A DNA stretch of 62,858 nucleotides from Pseudomonas sp. SJZ079 (GTDB lineage Bacteria; Pseudomonadota; Gammaproteobacteria; Pseudomonadales; Pseudomonadaceae). Location of the stretch: contig NZ_VIUH01000026.1 of the NCBI RefSeq assembly GCF_007993865.1, positions 1 to 62,858 of the forward strand, read 5' to 3'. The notes beneath the pieces were generated by a model that saw only the letters and a list, made by a program, of their open reading frames with translations, was not told the origin of the DNA and made no database searches. A program made the position numbers and the translations under genes. Shown in pieces: positions 45,132 through 53,827 of this stretch. Every line of letters starts with the position of its first letter. Positions within the stretch are counted from its first letter, which is position 1.

Positions 45132-46130
45132 ATGACCGCTCTAGCGGATCTCTTCAGCAGTCCTTTTCTCGGCACCCCCAGCTGGTTCTGGCTAGCGTTC
45201 ATCGGCATCGTCCTGGCGCTGCTGGTGTTCGACCTCGGTGTGCTGCATCGCGAGCAACATGAGATCGAAATCCGCGAGAGCCTGCTGCTCTACAGCGGCT
45301 ACTTCAGCGTGGGCATGGCCTTCGGTGGCTGGGTCTGGTGGCAACTGGGGGCGACAGCGGCGCTGGAGTTCTACACCGGGTTTCTGGTCGAGCAATCGCT
45401 GTCGATGGATAACGTGTTCGTCATGGCGCTGATTTTAGGCTTCTTCGGCATTCCCCGGCGTTACCAGCACCGCGTGCTGTTCTGGGGCATTCTCGGGGTG
45501 ATCGTGCTGCGCGCGCTGATGATCGGACTGGGTACCGCACTGGTGCAGCGGTTCGATTGGATGCTCTATCTGTTCGGGGCTTTCTTGCTGCTGACCGGCA
45601 TCAAAATGCTCTTCAGCCGCGAGGAACAACACCCCGATCTGGCGCAAAACTTCATATTGAAATTTCTCCGCCGACATATTCGCATCACCGATGAGCTGCA
45701 CGACGGGCGCTTTCTGGTGCGCCTGCGCGACCCTGCTAGCGGCAAGACGTTGCGTTATGCCACGCCACTGCTGCTGGCGTTAGTGCTGATCGAGCTGGCC
45801 GATTTGCTGTTCGCCGTGGACAGTGTGCCGGCGGTATTCGCCATCACCCAGGACCCGTTTATCGTCTACACCTCGAACATCTTCGCGATTCTCGGCTTAC
45901 GCTCGCTGTATTTCGCCCTGGCGGCGCTGATGCATCGGTTCATTTACCTGAAATACGCCCTGGCACTGGTGCTGGTGTTCATCGGCGGAAAGATTTTTCT
46001 GCACGGTTTTATCGGCAAGATTCCAGCCCTGGTCTCGCTTAGCGTAACCTTTGGCCTACTGGCGGGGGGCGTGCTGTTGTCGCTGTTGAAAACCCGCAAT
46101 CGCCCGATAAAGGACCGGCAAGGCAATTGA
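45132..46130 (+). CDS. TerC/Alx-family integral membrane protein
   Basis: 332 residues with about eight or nine membrane segments. Family motifs are FDLGVLHRE, the acidic SLSMDNVFVMALI (residue about 90) and ELADLLFAVDSVPAVFAIT (about 220), whose aspartates are thought to coordinate metal. E. coli Alx exports manganese and related TerC proteins help metalate exported enzymes. The ATG at 45132 follows AGAGAGGG; a GTG at 45063 would lie in the leader hairpins. Its stop overlaps the next small gene. Confidence 0.9.
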   Translation: MTALADLFSSPFLGTPSWFWLAFIGIVLALLVFDLGVLHREQHEIEIRESLLLYSGYFSVGMAFGGWVWWQLGATAALEFYTGFLVEQSLSMDNVFVMALILGFFGIPRRYQHRVLFWGILGVIVLRALMIGLGTALVQRFDWMLYLFGAFLLLTGIKMLFSREEQHPDLAQNFILKFLRRHIRITDELHDGRFLVRLRDPASGKTLRYATPLLLALVLIELADLLFAVDSVPAVFAITQDPFIVYTSNIFAILGLRSLYFALAALMHRFIYLKYALALVLVFIGGKIFLHGFIGKIPALVSLSVTFGLLAGGVLLSLLKTRNRPIKDRQGN

Positions 46131-46324
46131 ACAGAGTCGATATACAGATCGAACCGCTGCAGCACGGCGGCCGCCAGCTGTGGCAGGTACGCATGGGCCG
46201 CCGCGCCCTGACCTTCCAGGAAGAGCTGGCCGCGCGCGCCTTTGCCGCCCAGTTGCACATGCGCCTGAGCTGGCTGAGGCAGCAGAACCAACAGGATGAT
46301 GATGCGGACCGCCGGCCGTCCTGA
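46127..46324 (+). CDS. Small conserved-looking protein, TTG start
   Basis: 65 residues, starting at a TTG that overlaps the TGA of the preceding membrane-protein gene (AATTGA). The first half reads LWQVRMGRRALTFQEELAARAFAAQL, a plausible two-strand plus helix unit. The tail is Gln/Asp rich. Codon use matches neighbours. No function can be assigned. Coupling to the TerC/Alx-like gene suggests a related role. An inner ATG at 46193 would leave only a short peptide. Confidence 0.55.
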   Translation: MNRVDIQIEPLQHGGRQLWQVRMGRRALTFQEELAARAFAAQLHMRLSWLRQQNQQDDDADRRPS

Positions 46325-46340
46325 GTTTTCCGTAAAAAGC

Positions 46341-46367
46341 ACAAGGCCCGCACGATGCGGGCCTTGT
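46341..46367. terminator. Rho-independent-type terminator between convergent genes
   Basis: The 12-base arms ACAAGGCCCGCA and TGCGGGCCTTGT enclose a CGA loop. An A-rich run on the left (GTAAAAAGC) gives a T-run for the minus-strand acyl-CoA dehydrogenase transcript. It lies between convergent genes and can serve both. Confidence 0.75.
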
Positions 46368-46478
46368 GGTTTGCGGCTGTTTCTATATGGAGTCAGCTGC
46401 TGACGCGGCAATGGCGCGTCAGGATCGCCAGCAAGCTGGTTCCTTCACAGGCTGCCTGATGCCAGAGGCTCTGTCGGC

Positions 46479-47708
46479 TTAGCGGCTGGCTTTCATCGCC
46501 TCACGCGACATGTATTTACCGATTTCGAACTTGCCGATCGCCGCGCGGTGCACTTCGTCCGGGCCGTCGGCCAGGCGCAGGGTGCGTTGCATGGCGTACC
46601 AGTAGGCCAGCGGGAAATCGTTGGAGACCCCGGCGCCACCATGGATCTGGATGGCACGGTCGATCACCTTGAGCGCGACGTTCGGCGCCACTACCTTGAT
46701 CTGGGCGATTTCACTGGCGGCGATCTTGTTGCCGACGGTGTCCATCATGTACGCCGCATTCAGGGTCAGCAGGCGCGCCATGTTGATCTCCATGCGCGAG
46801 TCGGCGATGTGATCGATGTTACCGCCCAGACGGGCCAGCGGCTTGCCGAACGCGGTGCGGTTGACCGAGCGTTCGCACATCAGCTTCAGGGCACGCTCGG
46901 CCATGCCGATCGAGCGCATGCAGTGGTGGATGCGGCCTGGGCCGAGGCGACCCTGAGCGATCTCGAAACCACGGCCCTCGCCCAGTAGCACGCTCTCGTA
47001 CGGCACCCGCACGTTCTCGAACAGTACTTCGGCGTGACCGTGCGGCGCATCGTCGTAGCCGAACACCGGCAGCGGCCGGACGACCTTGACGCCGGGTGCA
47101 TCCATCGGCACCAGAATCATCGAGTGCTGCTGGTGGCGCGGGGCGTCCGGATTGGTCAGGCCCATGAAGATCATGATCTTGCAGCGTGGGTCGCAGGCGC
47201 CCGACGTCCACCATTTGCGCCCGTTGATCACCCACTCGTCGCCCTCACGCACGGCGCTGGCTTGCATATTGGTGGCGTCCGATGAAGCCACGCCCGGTTC
47301 GGTCATGGCGAAGGCCGAGCGAATCTCGCCACTCAGTAACGGCTTCAGCCATTGTTCCTTCTGCGCCTCATTGGCATAGCGCACCAATACTTCCATGTTA
47401 CCGGTGTCCGGCGCGGCGCAGTTGAACGGCTCGGCACCGATCAGCGAGCTGCCCATGATTTCCGCCAGCGGCGCGTACTCGGTGTTAGTCAGACCCGCGC
47501 CGAGTTCGGATTCGGGCAGGAACAGGTTCCACAGCCCCTCGGCTTTCGCCTTGGCTTTCAGTTCTTCCATGATCGCGGTCGGCTGCCAGCGATCACCCTG
47601 ATTGACCTGCTGCTCGAACACGGCCTCGGCCGGATAGACATGGGTCTCCATGAACGCGGTGACGCGTTCGCGCAGTTCCTGAACCTTTGGGGAGTAGGCG
47701 AAATCCAT
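46479..47708 (-). CDS. Acyl-CoA dehydrogenase (ACAD10/11-like)
   Basis: 409 residues with the three-domain acyl-CoA dehydrogenase fold. FAMTEPGVASSDATN and WVINGRKWWTSGA form the FAD/substrate region. GRIHHCMRSIGMAERAL and QIHGGAGVSNDFPLAYWYA are the C-terminal helical signatures. LADGPDEVHRAAI is typical of the long-chain ACAD10/11 group. It oxidises an acyl-CoA to the enoyl form with FAD. It is divergent from a LysR gene (158 bases), which probably regulates it. Substrate length is not readable. Confidence 0.92.
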   Translation of the reverse strand: MDFAYSPKVQELRERVTAFMETHVYPAEAVFEQQVNQGDRWQPTAIMEELKAKAKAEGLWNLFLPESELGAGLTNTEYAPLAEIMGSSLIGAEPFNCAAPDTGNMEVLVRYANEAQKEQWLKPLLSGEIRSAFAMTEPGVASSDATNMQASAVREGDEWVINGRKWWTSGACDPRCKIMIFMGLTNPDAPRHQQHSMILVPMDAPGVKVVRPLPVFGYDDAPHGHAEVLFENVRVPYESVLLGEGRGFEIAQGRLGPGRIHHCMRSIGMAERALKLMCERSVNRTAFGKPLARLGGNIDHIADSRMEINMARLLTLNAAYMMDTVGNKIAASEIAQIKVVAPNVALKVIDRAIQIHGGAGVSNDFPLAYWYAMQRTLRLADGPDEVHRAAIGKFEIGKYMSREAMKASR

Positions 47709-47866
47709 GGGAGCTACCTTCTGTCGGGTGTTTGGTGAGGTTTTTACAATGTGGAAATGATGCTAGAACAGCGATTAAGATTTATCTAACCTATTTTCAC
47801 CGTGTATAAACATTCATCACCGATATATGATTCACTGATGCGGACAACCCCCGGAGCACGTGCGGA

Positions 47867-48799
47867 ATGAATCTGAACAAGGTCGATCTCAACCTCTTTA
47901 TCGTCTTCGACGCCATCTATACCGAGGCCAACCTGACCCGCGCCGGGCAGATCGTCGGCATCACCCAACCGGCGGTCTCCAACGCCCTGGCCAGGCTGCG
48001 CGAGACCTTCAACGACCCATTGTTCGTGCGTACCGCGCAGGGCATGGTGCCCACGCCGATGTCGCAGAACATCATCGGCCCGGTGCGCAGTGCCCTGCAG
48101 CAGTTGCGCATCTCCGTGCAGGAAAGCCGCACTTTCAACCCCGCCCAAGCGAACAAGACCTACCGCATCAGCATGACCGACCTTACCGAGGCGGTGATCC
48201 TGCCACCCTTATTCCAGCGCCTGCGTCGCCTGGCGCCGAATGTGATCATCGAAAGCATGCTCGCCCGCCGCCGCGAAACCACCAAGGAGCTGGCAGCCGG
48301 GCGCCTGGATTTCGCCGTCGATGCGCCGCTCAACATCGACCCGCAGGTGCGTCACGTCAAGCTGATGGAAGACCGCTACGTGTGCGCCCTGCGCCAGGGC
48401 CACCCGCTGGCGAAAGACAAGATCAGCCTGGAGGAATACCTGGCGCTGACTCATATCCATATATCCAGTCGCCGCAGCGGCCTCGGCTATGTCGACCTGG
48501 CGCTGGGCAAGATGGGCAAGCAGCGGAAGATCGCCCTGCGCTCGCAGCATTACCTGATGGCCACTACCGTGATGCAGAACACCGACATGTCGATGACCGT
48601 GCCGGTGCGTTTCGCCCGGCGTAACGATTTGCACTACATCGAACTGCCGGTGAACGACATCGCCCTCCAGGAAACCCATCTGTACTGGCATGAAAGCACC
48701 GACCAGGACCCGGCCAACCGCTGGATGCGCGAGCAGATCATCGAGATCTGCCAGCAGGTGACCACGCAGGAAAAGAAACTGGAAAAAGCCTCGGACTGA
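47867..48799 (+). CDS. LysR-family transcriptional regulator
   Basis: 310 residues. The N-terminal helix-turn-helix includes DLNLFIVFDAIYTEANLTRAG and GITQPAVSNALARLRETFND, close to the NodD/LeuO/PA-type LysR group. The effector domain occupies about 95-300. It is divergent from the acyl-CoA dehydrogenase gene and likely controls it in response to an acyl compound, by analogy with neighbouring gene pairs. A strong terminator follows. Confidence 0.92.
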   Translation: MNLNKVDLNLFIVFDAIYTEANLTRAGQIVGITQPAVSNALARLRETFNDPLFVRTAQGMVPTPMSQNIIGPVRSALQQLRISVQESRTFNPAQANKTYRISMTDLTEAVILPPLFQRLRRLAPNVIIESMLARRRETTKELAAGRLDFAVDAPLNIDPQVRHVKLMEDRYVCALRQGHPLAKDKISLEEYLALTHIHISSRRSGLGYVDLALGKMGKQRKIALRSQHYLMATTVMQNTDMSMTVPVRFARRNDLHYIELPVNDIALQETHLYWHESTDQDPANRWMREQIIEICQQVTTQEKKLEKASD

Positions 48800-48815
48800 A
48801 GGATTCGGATCGCAT

Positions 48816-48842
48816 AAAAAAACCCGCGCAGCGGGTTTTTTT
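48816..48842. terminator. Bidirectional rho-independent terminator
   Basis: AAAAAAACCCGC and GCGGGTTTTTTT pair around a GCA loop. It gives a T-run on both strands and separates the convergent LysR and gntR-like genes. Confidence 0.92.
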
Positions 48843-48859
48843 ATTGATGCCGGCGGCGA

Positions 48860-49879
48860 TCAGGCGCTGTCGCGCAGCACCACTTCGAAACCGACATCGA
48901 CTCGATGGCTGGGCGGTTGTTCGCCACGCATCAGGCTCATCAGCATCTCGGCCGCCAGTTCGCCGACCTTGCCGCGCGTGGTGCGCACCGTGGTCAGCGC
49001 CGGATGGACCCAGGCGGCGGCCGGCAGGTCGTTGAAGCCGGCGATGGCCAGACGCCCGGGCACCGCCAGATCGAGCTGGCGCGCACGGAACAAGGCGCCC
49101 AAGGCCAGGTCGTCGTTGTTGAAGAACACCGCATCGGTCTGCGGATGTTGCTCGAGCAAACGATCGAGCAGGTTGGCGCCCAAGCCAATGGAAGACAGCT
49201 CCGGGGTCAACAGCTCCAGCGCCGGGTTATGCCGGCCAGCCGCGCGCATCACCTGCCGATAGCCTTCGGCGCGTTGCAGGGTGCGTGGGTCGAGTTGCGC
49301 GGCGGCGAAGGCGATGTGCCGGTAGCCGCGCTCGATCAGCGCACGGGTCATGGCCGCGCCCGCCTCCAGCTGGGAAAAGCCGACGCAGTAGTCATCCACC
49401 GCGTCGCTCAGCTCCATCATGGTGACGATCGGCCCGCGGTAGCCGCCAAGAATTTCCCGCGCCGCATCACTGCGCTCGAAACCGGTGAGCAGCAGGCCCG
49501 CCGGTTGATGCGCGAGGTAAGCACGCAGCAAGCGTTCATCCTCCTCGGCACGGTAGTGGCTGACGCCGATCATGGTCTCGAAACCGGCCGGCATCAGCAC
49601 CCGCTGGATGGCCTCGGCGGTGTCGACGAACACCGAGTTGGACAGCGACGGGATGATCACCGCGACCAGGTTGGAGCGCGAACTGGCCAACGCCCGGGCG
49701 GCCGAATGCGGCACATAGCCGAGCTGCTTGACTGCCTGCATCACCTGCTCGCGCAGCGCATCGGAGACCATCTCCGGTTGCGACAGCGCGCGCGAGGCGG
49801 ACATCAGCGAGCAGCCGGCGGCACGTGCCACATCGGACAGGGTGACCCGTTCCGCGGAACGGCGACGACGTTGGCTCAT
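48860..49879 (-). CDS. gntR: LacI-family repressor GntR (gluconate)
   Basis: 339 residues. The N-terminal LacI helix-turn-helix is VTLSDVARAAGCSLMSASRAL with the PEMVS continuation typical of GntR. It is followed by the hinge helix (AARALASSRS) and a ribose-binding-like effector domain (about 65-330). It should repress the gluconate genes until gluconate or 6-phosphogluconate is present. It is the last gene of a minus-strand run after the binding protein, 78 bases downstream of it. Operators of the form TGNTAGCGCTANCA lie before and within the first gene. Assignment as GntR rests on family and neighbours. Confidence 0.88.
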   Translation of the reverse strand: MSQRRRRSAERVTLSDVARAAGCSLMSASRALSQPEMVSDALREQVMQAVKQLGYVPHSAARALASSRSNLVAVIIPSLSNSVFVDTAEAIQRVLMPAGFETMIGVSHYRAEEDERLLRAYLAHQPAGLLLTGFERSDAAREILGGYRGPIVTMMELSDAVDDYCVGFSQLEAGAAMTRALIERGYRHIAFAAAQLDPRTLQRAEGYRQVMRAAGRHNPALELLTPELSSIGLGANLLDRLLEQHPQTDAVFFNNDDLALGALFRARQLDLAVPGRLAIAGFNDLPAAAWVHPALTTVRTTRGKVGELAAEMLMSLMRGEQPPSHRVDVGFEVVLRDSA

Positions 49880-49957
49880 GAGAACTTCCCTGAAAGGCGG
49901 CTGACAATTCTAACAGGGCACACTGGCCGGTTACCCGGCGCCAGCGTACCCGATGTG

Positions 49958-50971
49958 TCACTGCGCGGCTTTTTGCACTTCGACCTGCACCTGCTCGAAC
50001 AACTCGGGGCCAACCGTGTCGACCACCTGCTGCAGCGCCGGTTGCGCCTTGTCGCGCATGCGTTGGATCTCCTCGGCGCTGATCTGGTTGACCTGCATGC
50101 CATTGGCTTGCAGCTGGGCCAGCGCCTTGGAGGCCTCGGCGCGGGTGTCCTGGCGTTCGAAGTCACGCGCCTTGATCGCCGCATCCATGAGGATGCCCTG
50201 CTCGGTCTGCGACAGGCCGTCCCACCAGCGCTTGGAGGCGGTGACTATCCACGGGCTGTACACGTGATTGGTCACGGTGAGGTACTTCTGCACCTCGTAG
50301 AACTTCGACGAGAGGATGGTGTTGAAGGGGTTCTCCTGACCGTCCACCGCCTTGGTTTCCAGTGCGGTGAACAGTTCGGAGAACGGCAGCGGTACGGCGT
50401 TGGCGCCCATCAGCTTGAAGGTTTCGAGGAACACCGGGTTGGGCATTACGCGCAGCTTGATCCCGGAAAACTCTTCCAGCTTGGTGATCGGCCGCACGTT
50501 GTTGGTCATGTTGCGGAAACCGTTCTCCCAGTACACCAGGCCAACCAGGCCCTTCTCCTCCAGCTTGTCCATGACCTGCCGACCGACCGGACCGTCCAGC
50601 ACGGCATCGGCCTGTTGTTCGCTGGTGAACAGGAACGGCGTATCCCACACCGCCATTTCCTTGGTGATGCCGACCAGGGTGGCGGTCGAGCCGACCATCA
50701 TTTCCTGGGCGCCACCGATCAGCGCGTTCTGCATCTGGTTGTCGGCGCCCAGGCTGGCGGCGCCGAAGGTGCGCATTTTCAGCTTGCCGTCGGAGGCCTT
50801 GGCGACTTCCTCGGCGAACAGCTTGGCGGCGCGGCCCTGGTTGCTGTCCTCGTTGAGGCCGTAACCGAAGCGAATCATCCGTGAGCGGACCTCATCGGCG
50901 TGGGCGCTGAGGCTGGCGAGGGGGCTGAGCAACATGGCGGCGGTCAGGCCGGTGATCAGAAAACGTCTCAT
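49958..50971 (-). CDS. TRAP transporter substrate-binding protein (gluconate module)
   Basis: 337 residues. A signal peptide ends near SLSAHA. The mature DctP fold shows RSRMIRFGYGLNEDSNQG, AVWDTPFLFTS, GIKLRVMPNPVFLETFK (with the conserved Arg that binds the carboxylate) and VDGQENPFNTILSSKFYEVQKYL. It delivers a carboxylate ligand, from context gluconate, to the DctQ-DctM permease. It follows dctM after 112 bases that contain a hairpin (TTTGCC/GGCAAA, 51016-51031); such a stem may raise the level of this transcript segment. Confidence 0.92.
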   Translation of the reverse strand: MRRFLITGLTAAMLLSPLASLSAHADEVRSRMIRFGYGLNEDSNQGRAAKLFAEEVAKASDGKLKMRTFGAASLGADNQMQNALIGGAQEMMVGSTATLVGITKEMAVWDTPFLFTSEQQADAVLDGPVGRQVMDKLEEKGLVGLVYWENGFRNMTNNVRPITKLEEFSGIKLRVMPNPVFLETFKLMGANAVPLPFSELFTALETKAVDGQENPFNTILSSKFYEVQKYLTVTNHVYSPWIVTASKRWWDGLSQTEQGILMDAAIKARDFERQDTRAEASKALAQLQANGMQVNQISAEEIQRMRDKAQPALQQVVDTVGPELFEQVQVEVQKAAQ

Positions 50972-51083
50972 GGGGCGGTACCTTTGTTGTTGTTGGATGA
51001 GGGATTGGGACGAACTTTGCCATCAGGCAAAAGCGGGCTTACCCCGACGCCTGCGCGCCGGGCGATACGCTCGGGCAGATGCT

Positions 51084-52361
51084 TTAGCGCAACCATGCCA
51101 ACGGCAGCGTGACGATCTGCGGGAAGGCGATCAGCAGCAGCACGATGGCCAGGTAGATCAGGAAAAACGGCATCACTCCGCGCACCAGCACTTCCATGCG
51201 CAGCCGGCCGATGCCGGCGACCACATTGAGCACGGTGCCCACCGGAGGGGTGATTAATCCAATGGAGCCGATCAGCACGAACATCACGCCGAAGTACACC
51301 GGGTCGACCCCGGCCTTAACCGCAATCGGTGCCAGCACCGGGGCCAGGATGAGGATGGTCGGCGTCAGGTCGAGGACCATGCCCACCGCGATCATCAGCA
51401 ACATGATCGCCGCCACCAACAGTTGCGGGTGGTTGGCCAGCGGGCCAAGCATGGCGGCGATCTCGTCCGGCAACTGCGCCAGGGTGACCATGTAGGCCGA
51501 CACTGTGGCCGCGGCGCAAAGGAACATCACCGAGGCGGTGGTACGGCTGGCGCGGGTCATCGACTCGACCAGCGTGCTCCAGTTCAGCTCGCGGTACAGC
51601 AGGGTCGACACCGCCAGGGCGTAGACCGCCGCCACCACCGCCGCCTCGGTCGGGGTGAAGATGCCGAAGCGCAAACCGCCGACGATGATCACCGGCAGCA
51701 TCAGCGCCGAAGCGCCGTCGACCAAGGCGGCCCGCCGCTCGGCCTTGCTCGCCTTGGGCGGCGTCGGCTCGGTGAAGCCCCGGGCGATCAGGGTCCAGGC
51801 GAAGATCAAGCCGCCGCCCATGATCAGCCCCGGCACCAGACCGGCCATGAACAACTGGCTGATCGAGGTGTTGGTCACCACGCCATAGATCACGAAGGGC
51901 ATCGACGGCGGAATGATCGGCGCGATGATGCCGCCGGCCGCCACCAGCCCGGCCGAGGCATGCAGCGGATAACCGCGCTGACGCATCATCGGCAACAACA
52001 GGGTGGCCAAGGCCGCGGTGTCGGCCAGGGCCGAGCCGGACATGCTGGCCAACAGCACCGCGGCGGCGATGGCGACGAAGCCCAGACCGCCGCGCTTATG
52101 CCCGACATAGGCCTGGGCCATGGTGATGATGCGTTTGGATATGCCGCCGGCGTTCATCAGTTCGCCGGCGAGGATGAAGAACGGCACGGCCAGCAGCGGA
52201 AAGCTGTCGGCGCCGGCCAGCAGGTTCTGCGCCAGCAGCTGCACGTCCCAGAACTCCAGGTACCACATCAGCGCCGCGCCGGTGAGGATCAGGGCGAAGG
52301 CGATCGGCATGCCGAAGGCCATGAAACCCAGCAGGGAAGAAAGGAATACGGCGACAGTCAT
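51084..52361 (-). CDS. TRAP transporter large permease, DctM family
   Basis: 425 residues, about twelve membrane segments, complete DctM/SiaM family protein. It starts VFLSSLLGFMAFGMPIAFAL, has the re-entrant-loop GSALADTAALATLLLPMM, and ends with PPVGTVLNVVAGIGRLRMEVLVRGVMP. It is the sodium-coupled transport core that works with the small permease and the periplasmic receptor. It lies 64 bases downstream of the gluconokinase-DctQ fusion and belongs to the same minus-strand transcription unit. Confidence 0.94.
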   Translation of the reverse strand: MTVAVFLSSLLGFMAFGMPIAFALILTGAALMWYLEFWDVQLLAQNLLAGADSFPLLAVPFFILAGELMNAGGISKRIITMAQAYVGHKRGGLGFVAIAAAVLLASMSGSALADTAALATLLLPMMRQRGYPLHASAGLVAAGGIIAPIIPPSMPFVIYGVVTNTSISQLFMAGLVPGLIMGGGLIFAWTLIARGFTEPTPPKASKAERRAALVDGASALMLPVIIVGGLRFGIFTPTEAAVVAAVYALAVSTLLYRELNWSTLVESMTRASRTTASVMFLCAAATVSAYMVTLAQLPDEIAAMLGPLANHPQLLVAAIMLLMIAVGMVLDLTPTILILAPVLAPIAVKAGVDPVYFGVMFVLIGSIGLITPPVGTVLNVVAGIGRLRMEVLVRGVMPFFLIYLAIVLLLIAFPQIVTLPLAWLR

Positions 52362-52425
52362 CAGCGGGTCCTCGGTGGGCGGTGCCCGGTGTTGTTATTG
52401 GAATAAGCGCAACGTGTATCGCGGC

Positions 52426-53568
52426 TCAATCGACGGTGACATTGGCCAGCGCAGCGGCCTGCGTCTGTGGCCGGCGCCAGACGTTGACCAGCTGCAGCAA
52501 TGCCAGCAGCACCAGCACCGCCATGCAGGCCAGCACCGGCACCATCGCCAGGGCCAAGGGGTAGCCGACCACCGGACTGGAATTGCGCCAGCCGAACTGC
52601 ACCTGCTGCCAGGCGCCCCAGGTCGACAGCCCGCTGGCAGCCGCCACCAGCAACCAACTGGCCGAATCGACCAGCCGTCGCACGGCCTGCGGAAAGCGGT
52701 CGCGGATCAGCGAGAACTGCATCAACTCGCCACGGCGCATGCTCGAGGCCACACCGACGAACACCAGCCAGACGAAAGCCAAGCGCGACAACTCCTCGGC
52801 GCCGGCCCAACCGGAATCGAAGGCGTAACGCAGCACCACGTTGCCGAACACCACCAGCACCATGAAGCCCATCAACAACGCCATCAGGTTATCGGTCAAA
52901 CGGTCGAAGCCGCGCGCCAGGCCGCCGCCGTAAATCGGCGCGCCGGTGAGGTGAGCGCCGCCTTCACTGTTAGCGCTATCAAAGGACTGTGCAGAAAGAT
53001 CCACCTGCTCGGCGATCTCAAGCTCCACGGTACTGCCACGCACCCAGGCGCAGACTTGTTCGACCACCGCGGCGCGGCTCTGCGCGGCGTCCACCGTCAG
53101 TACGCCGCGCTCGCCAACCGGGGCTTCGAGGGTGGCAAATTGGCTATCGACCAGCGAGGTCGGCATGAAATGCCCCGGACGCGCGCCGACGCGCTGCAAG
53201 GCGGTGGCGTGATCAATATGCAGGTGGGCAAACTGCAGTCCCTGCACGGCACTGCGTAACTGCTCGCGGTAGCTGCGCTTGAGCGCCGAACAGGCCAGCA
53301 CGAAGCCTTCGTCGGCAAGTTGAGCAGCCTGCATCTCGGTGATCAGTGCATCCAGCCAATGCACGCGGTCGTCGTCGCTAAGCGGGATGCCGGCGCGCAT
53401 GCGTTCGACGTTTTCCTGGGGATGAAACTGGTCGGCCTCGATATGCCGCCAGCCGAGTTTGGTGGCGACGGCCTGGCTGATGTCGCTCTTGCCGGAACCG
53501 CTGACACCCATCACCACCAGGGCGCGGTCAGCGGGCACTACGGCATGGGCAGAAAGGCGAGTATTCAT
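52426..53568 (-). CDS. Gluconokinase fused to TRAP small permease (GntK-DctQ)
   Basis: 380 residues with two unrelated halves in one uninterrupted frame. The first (about 15-175) is a complete GntK-type gluconokinase: Walker A VMGVSGSGKS, EADQFHPQENVERMRAGIPLSDDDR, ACSALKRSYREQLR and PGHFMPTSLVDSQFATLE. The second (about 222-370) is a DctQ protein with four membrane segments, including VVFGNVVLRYAFDSGWAGAEELSRLAFVW and the MRRGELMQF signature. The linker (about 180-220, SAQSFDSANSEGG) is not conserved and contains a GntR-type operator sequence in its DNA. Inference: incoming gluconate can be phosphorylated at the transporter. GGAGA precedes the ATG and overlaps an operator-like site. An undetected frameshift upstream is unlikely, because both domains read through in one frame. 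Confidence 0.88.
   Translation of the reverse strand: MNTRLSAHAVVPADRALVVMGVSGSGKSDISQAVATKLGWRHIEADQFHPQENVERMRAGIPLSDDDRVHWLDALITEMQAAQLADEGFVLACSALKRSYREQLRSAVQGLQFAHLHIDHATALQRVGARPGHFMPTSLVDSQFATLEAPVGERGVLTVDAAQSRAAVVEQVCAWVRGSTVELEIAEQVDLSAQSFDSANSEGGAHLTGAPIYGGGLARGFDRLTDNLMALLMGFMVLVVFGNVVLRYAFDSGWAGAEELSRLAFVWLVFVGVASSMRRGELMQFSLIRDRFPQAVRRLVDSASWLLVAAASGLSTWGAWQQVQFGWRNSSPVVGYPLALAMVPVLACMAVLVLLALLQLVNVWRRPQTQAAALANVTVD
52968..52981 (-). promoter_or_regulatory. GntR/LacI-type operator inside the fusion-gene linker
   Basis: On the minus strand the sequence is TGATAGCGCTAACA, centred on the palindrome TAGCGCTA. It fits TGNTAGCGCTANCA, also seen upstream of the gene at 53617. It encodes part of the inter-domain linker (DSAN). 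It looks like the former intergenic operator of a separate dctQ gene. Confidence 0.6.
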
Positions 53569-53575
53569 CGATTCT

Positions 53576-53589
53576 CCAAAGCGCTATCA
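53576..53589 (-). promoter_or_regulatory. Operator-like half site over the ribosome site
   Basis: Minus strand TGATAGCGCTTTGG: the left half matches TGNTAGCGCT exactly and the right half is degenerate. It overlaps the GGAGA ribosome site and ends eight bases before the ATG at 53568, so a bound repressor would block early transcription. Confidence 0.5.
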
Positions 53590-53616
53590 GGACTGCGCCA
53601 TTTTTGTTTTGCCGAA

Positions 53617-53630
53617 TGGTAGCGCTAACA
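53617..53630 (-). promoter_or_regulatory. GntR/LacI-type operator upstream of the gluconate operon
   Basis: Minus strand TGTTAGCGCTACCA, a near-perfect palindrome centred on TAGCGCTA, 49-62 bases before the start of the gluconokinase fusion. Its position by the promoter and the LacI-type repressor gene in the same unit make it the best candidate main operator. Confidence 0.65.
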
Positions 53631-53827
53631 AAGCTGTCCGACAACCCTGCAATTGCGACTGTTTGCAGGAACTGACGAAAGGTGTGTCTGCGGGTATAGC
53701 GCGCATGGCCAGCGCGAATAGACACGCCGCGCCTTGACGGGAGGGACTCGCGGCGCGTGCGAACAGTGCATGGCCGGGCCGTTCACGGGCGCTTGGTAAA
53801 CCACGGATTACAAAGCGCCAGCCGCCC

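Noticed and set aside
48905..50884. 659-residue open frame on the plus strand
   Set aside because: Antisense to gntR and the TRAP binding protein; no family features.
52426..53568. Idea that the GntK-DctQ joint is a sequencing frameshift
   Set aside because: Both domains and the linker read in one frame with no stop and normal codon use. An indel would have to restore the frame by chance.
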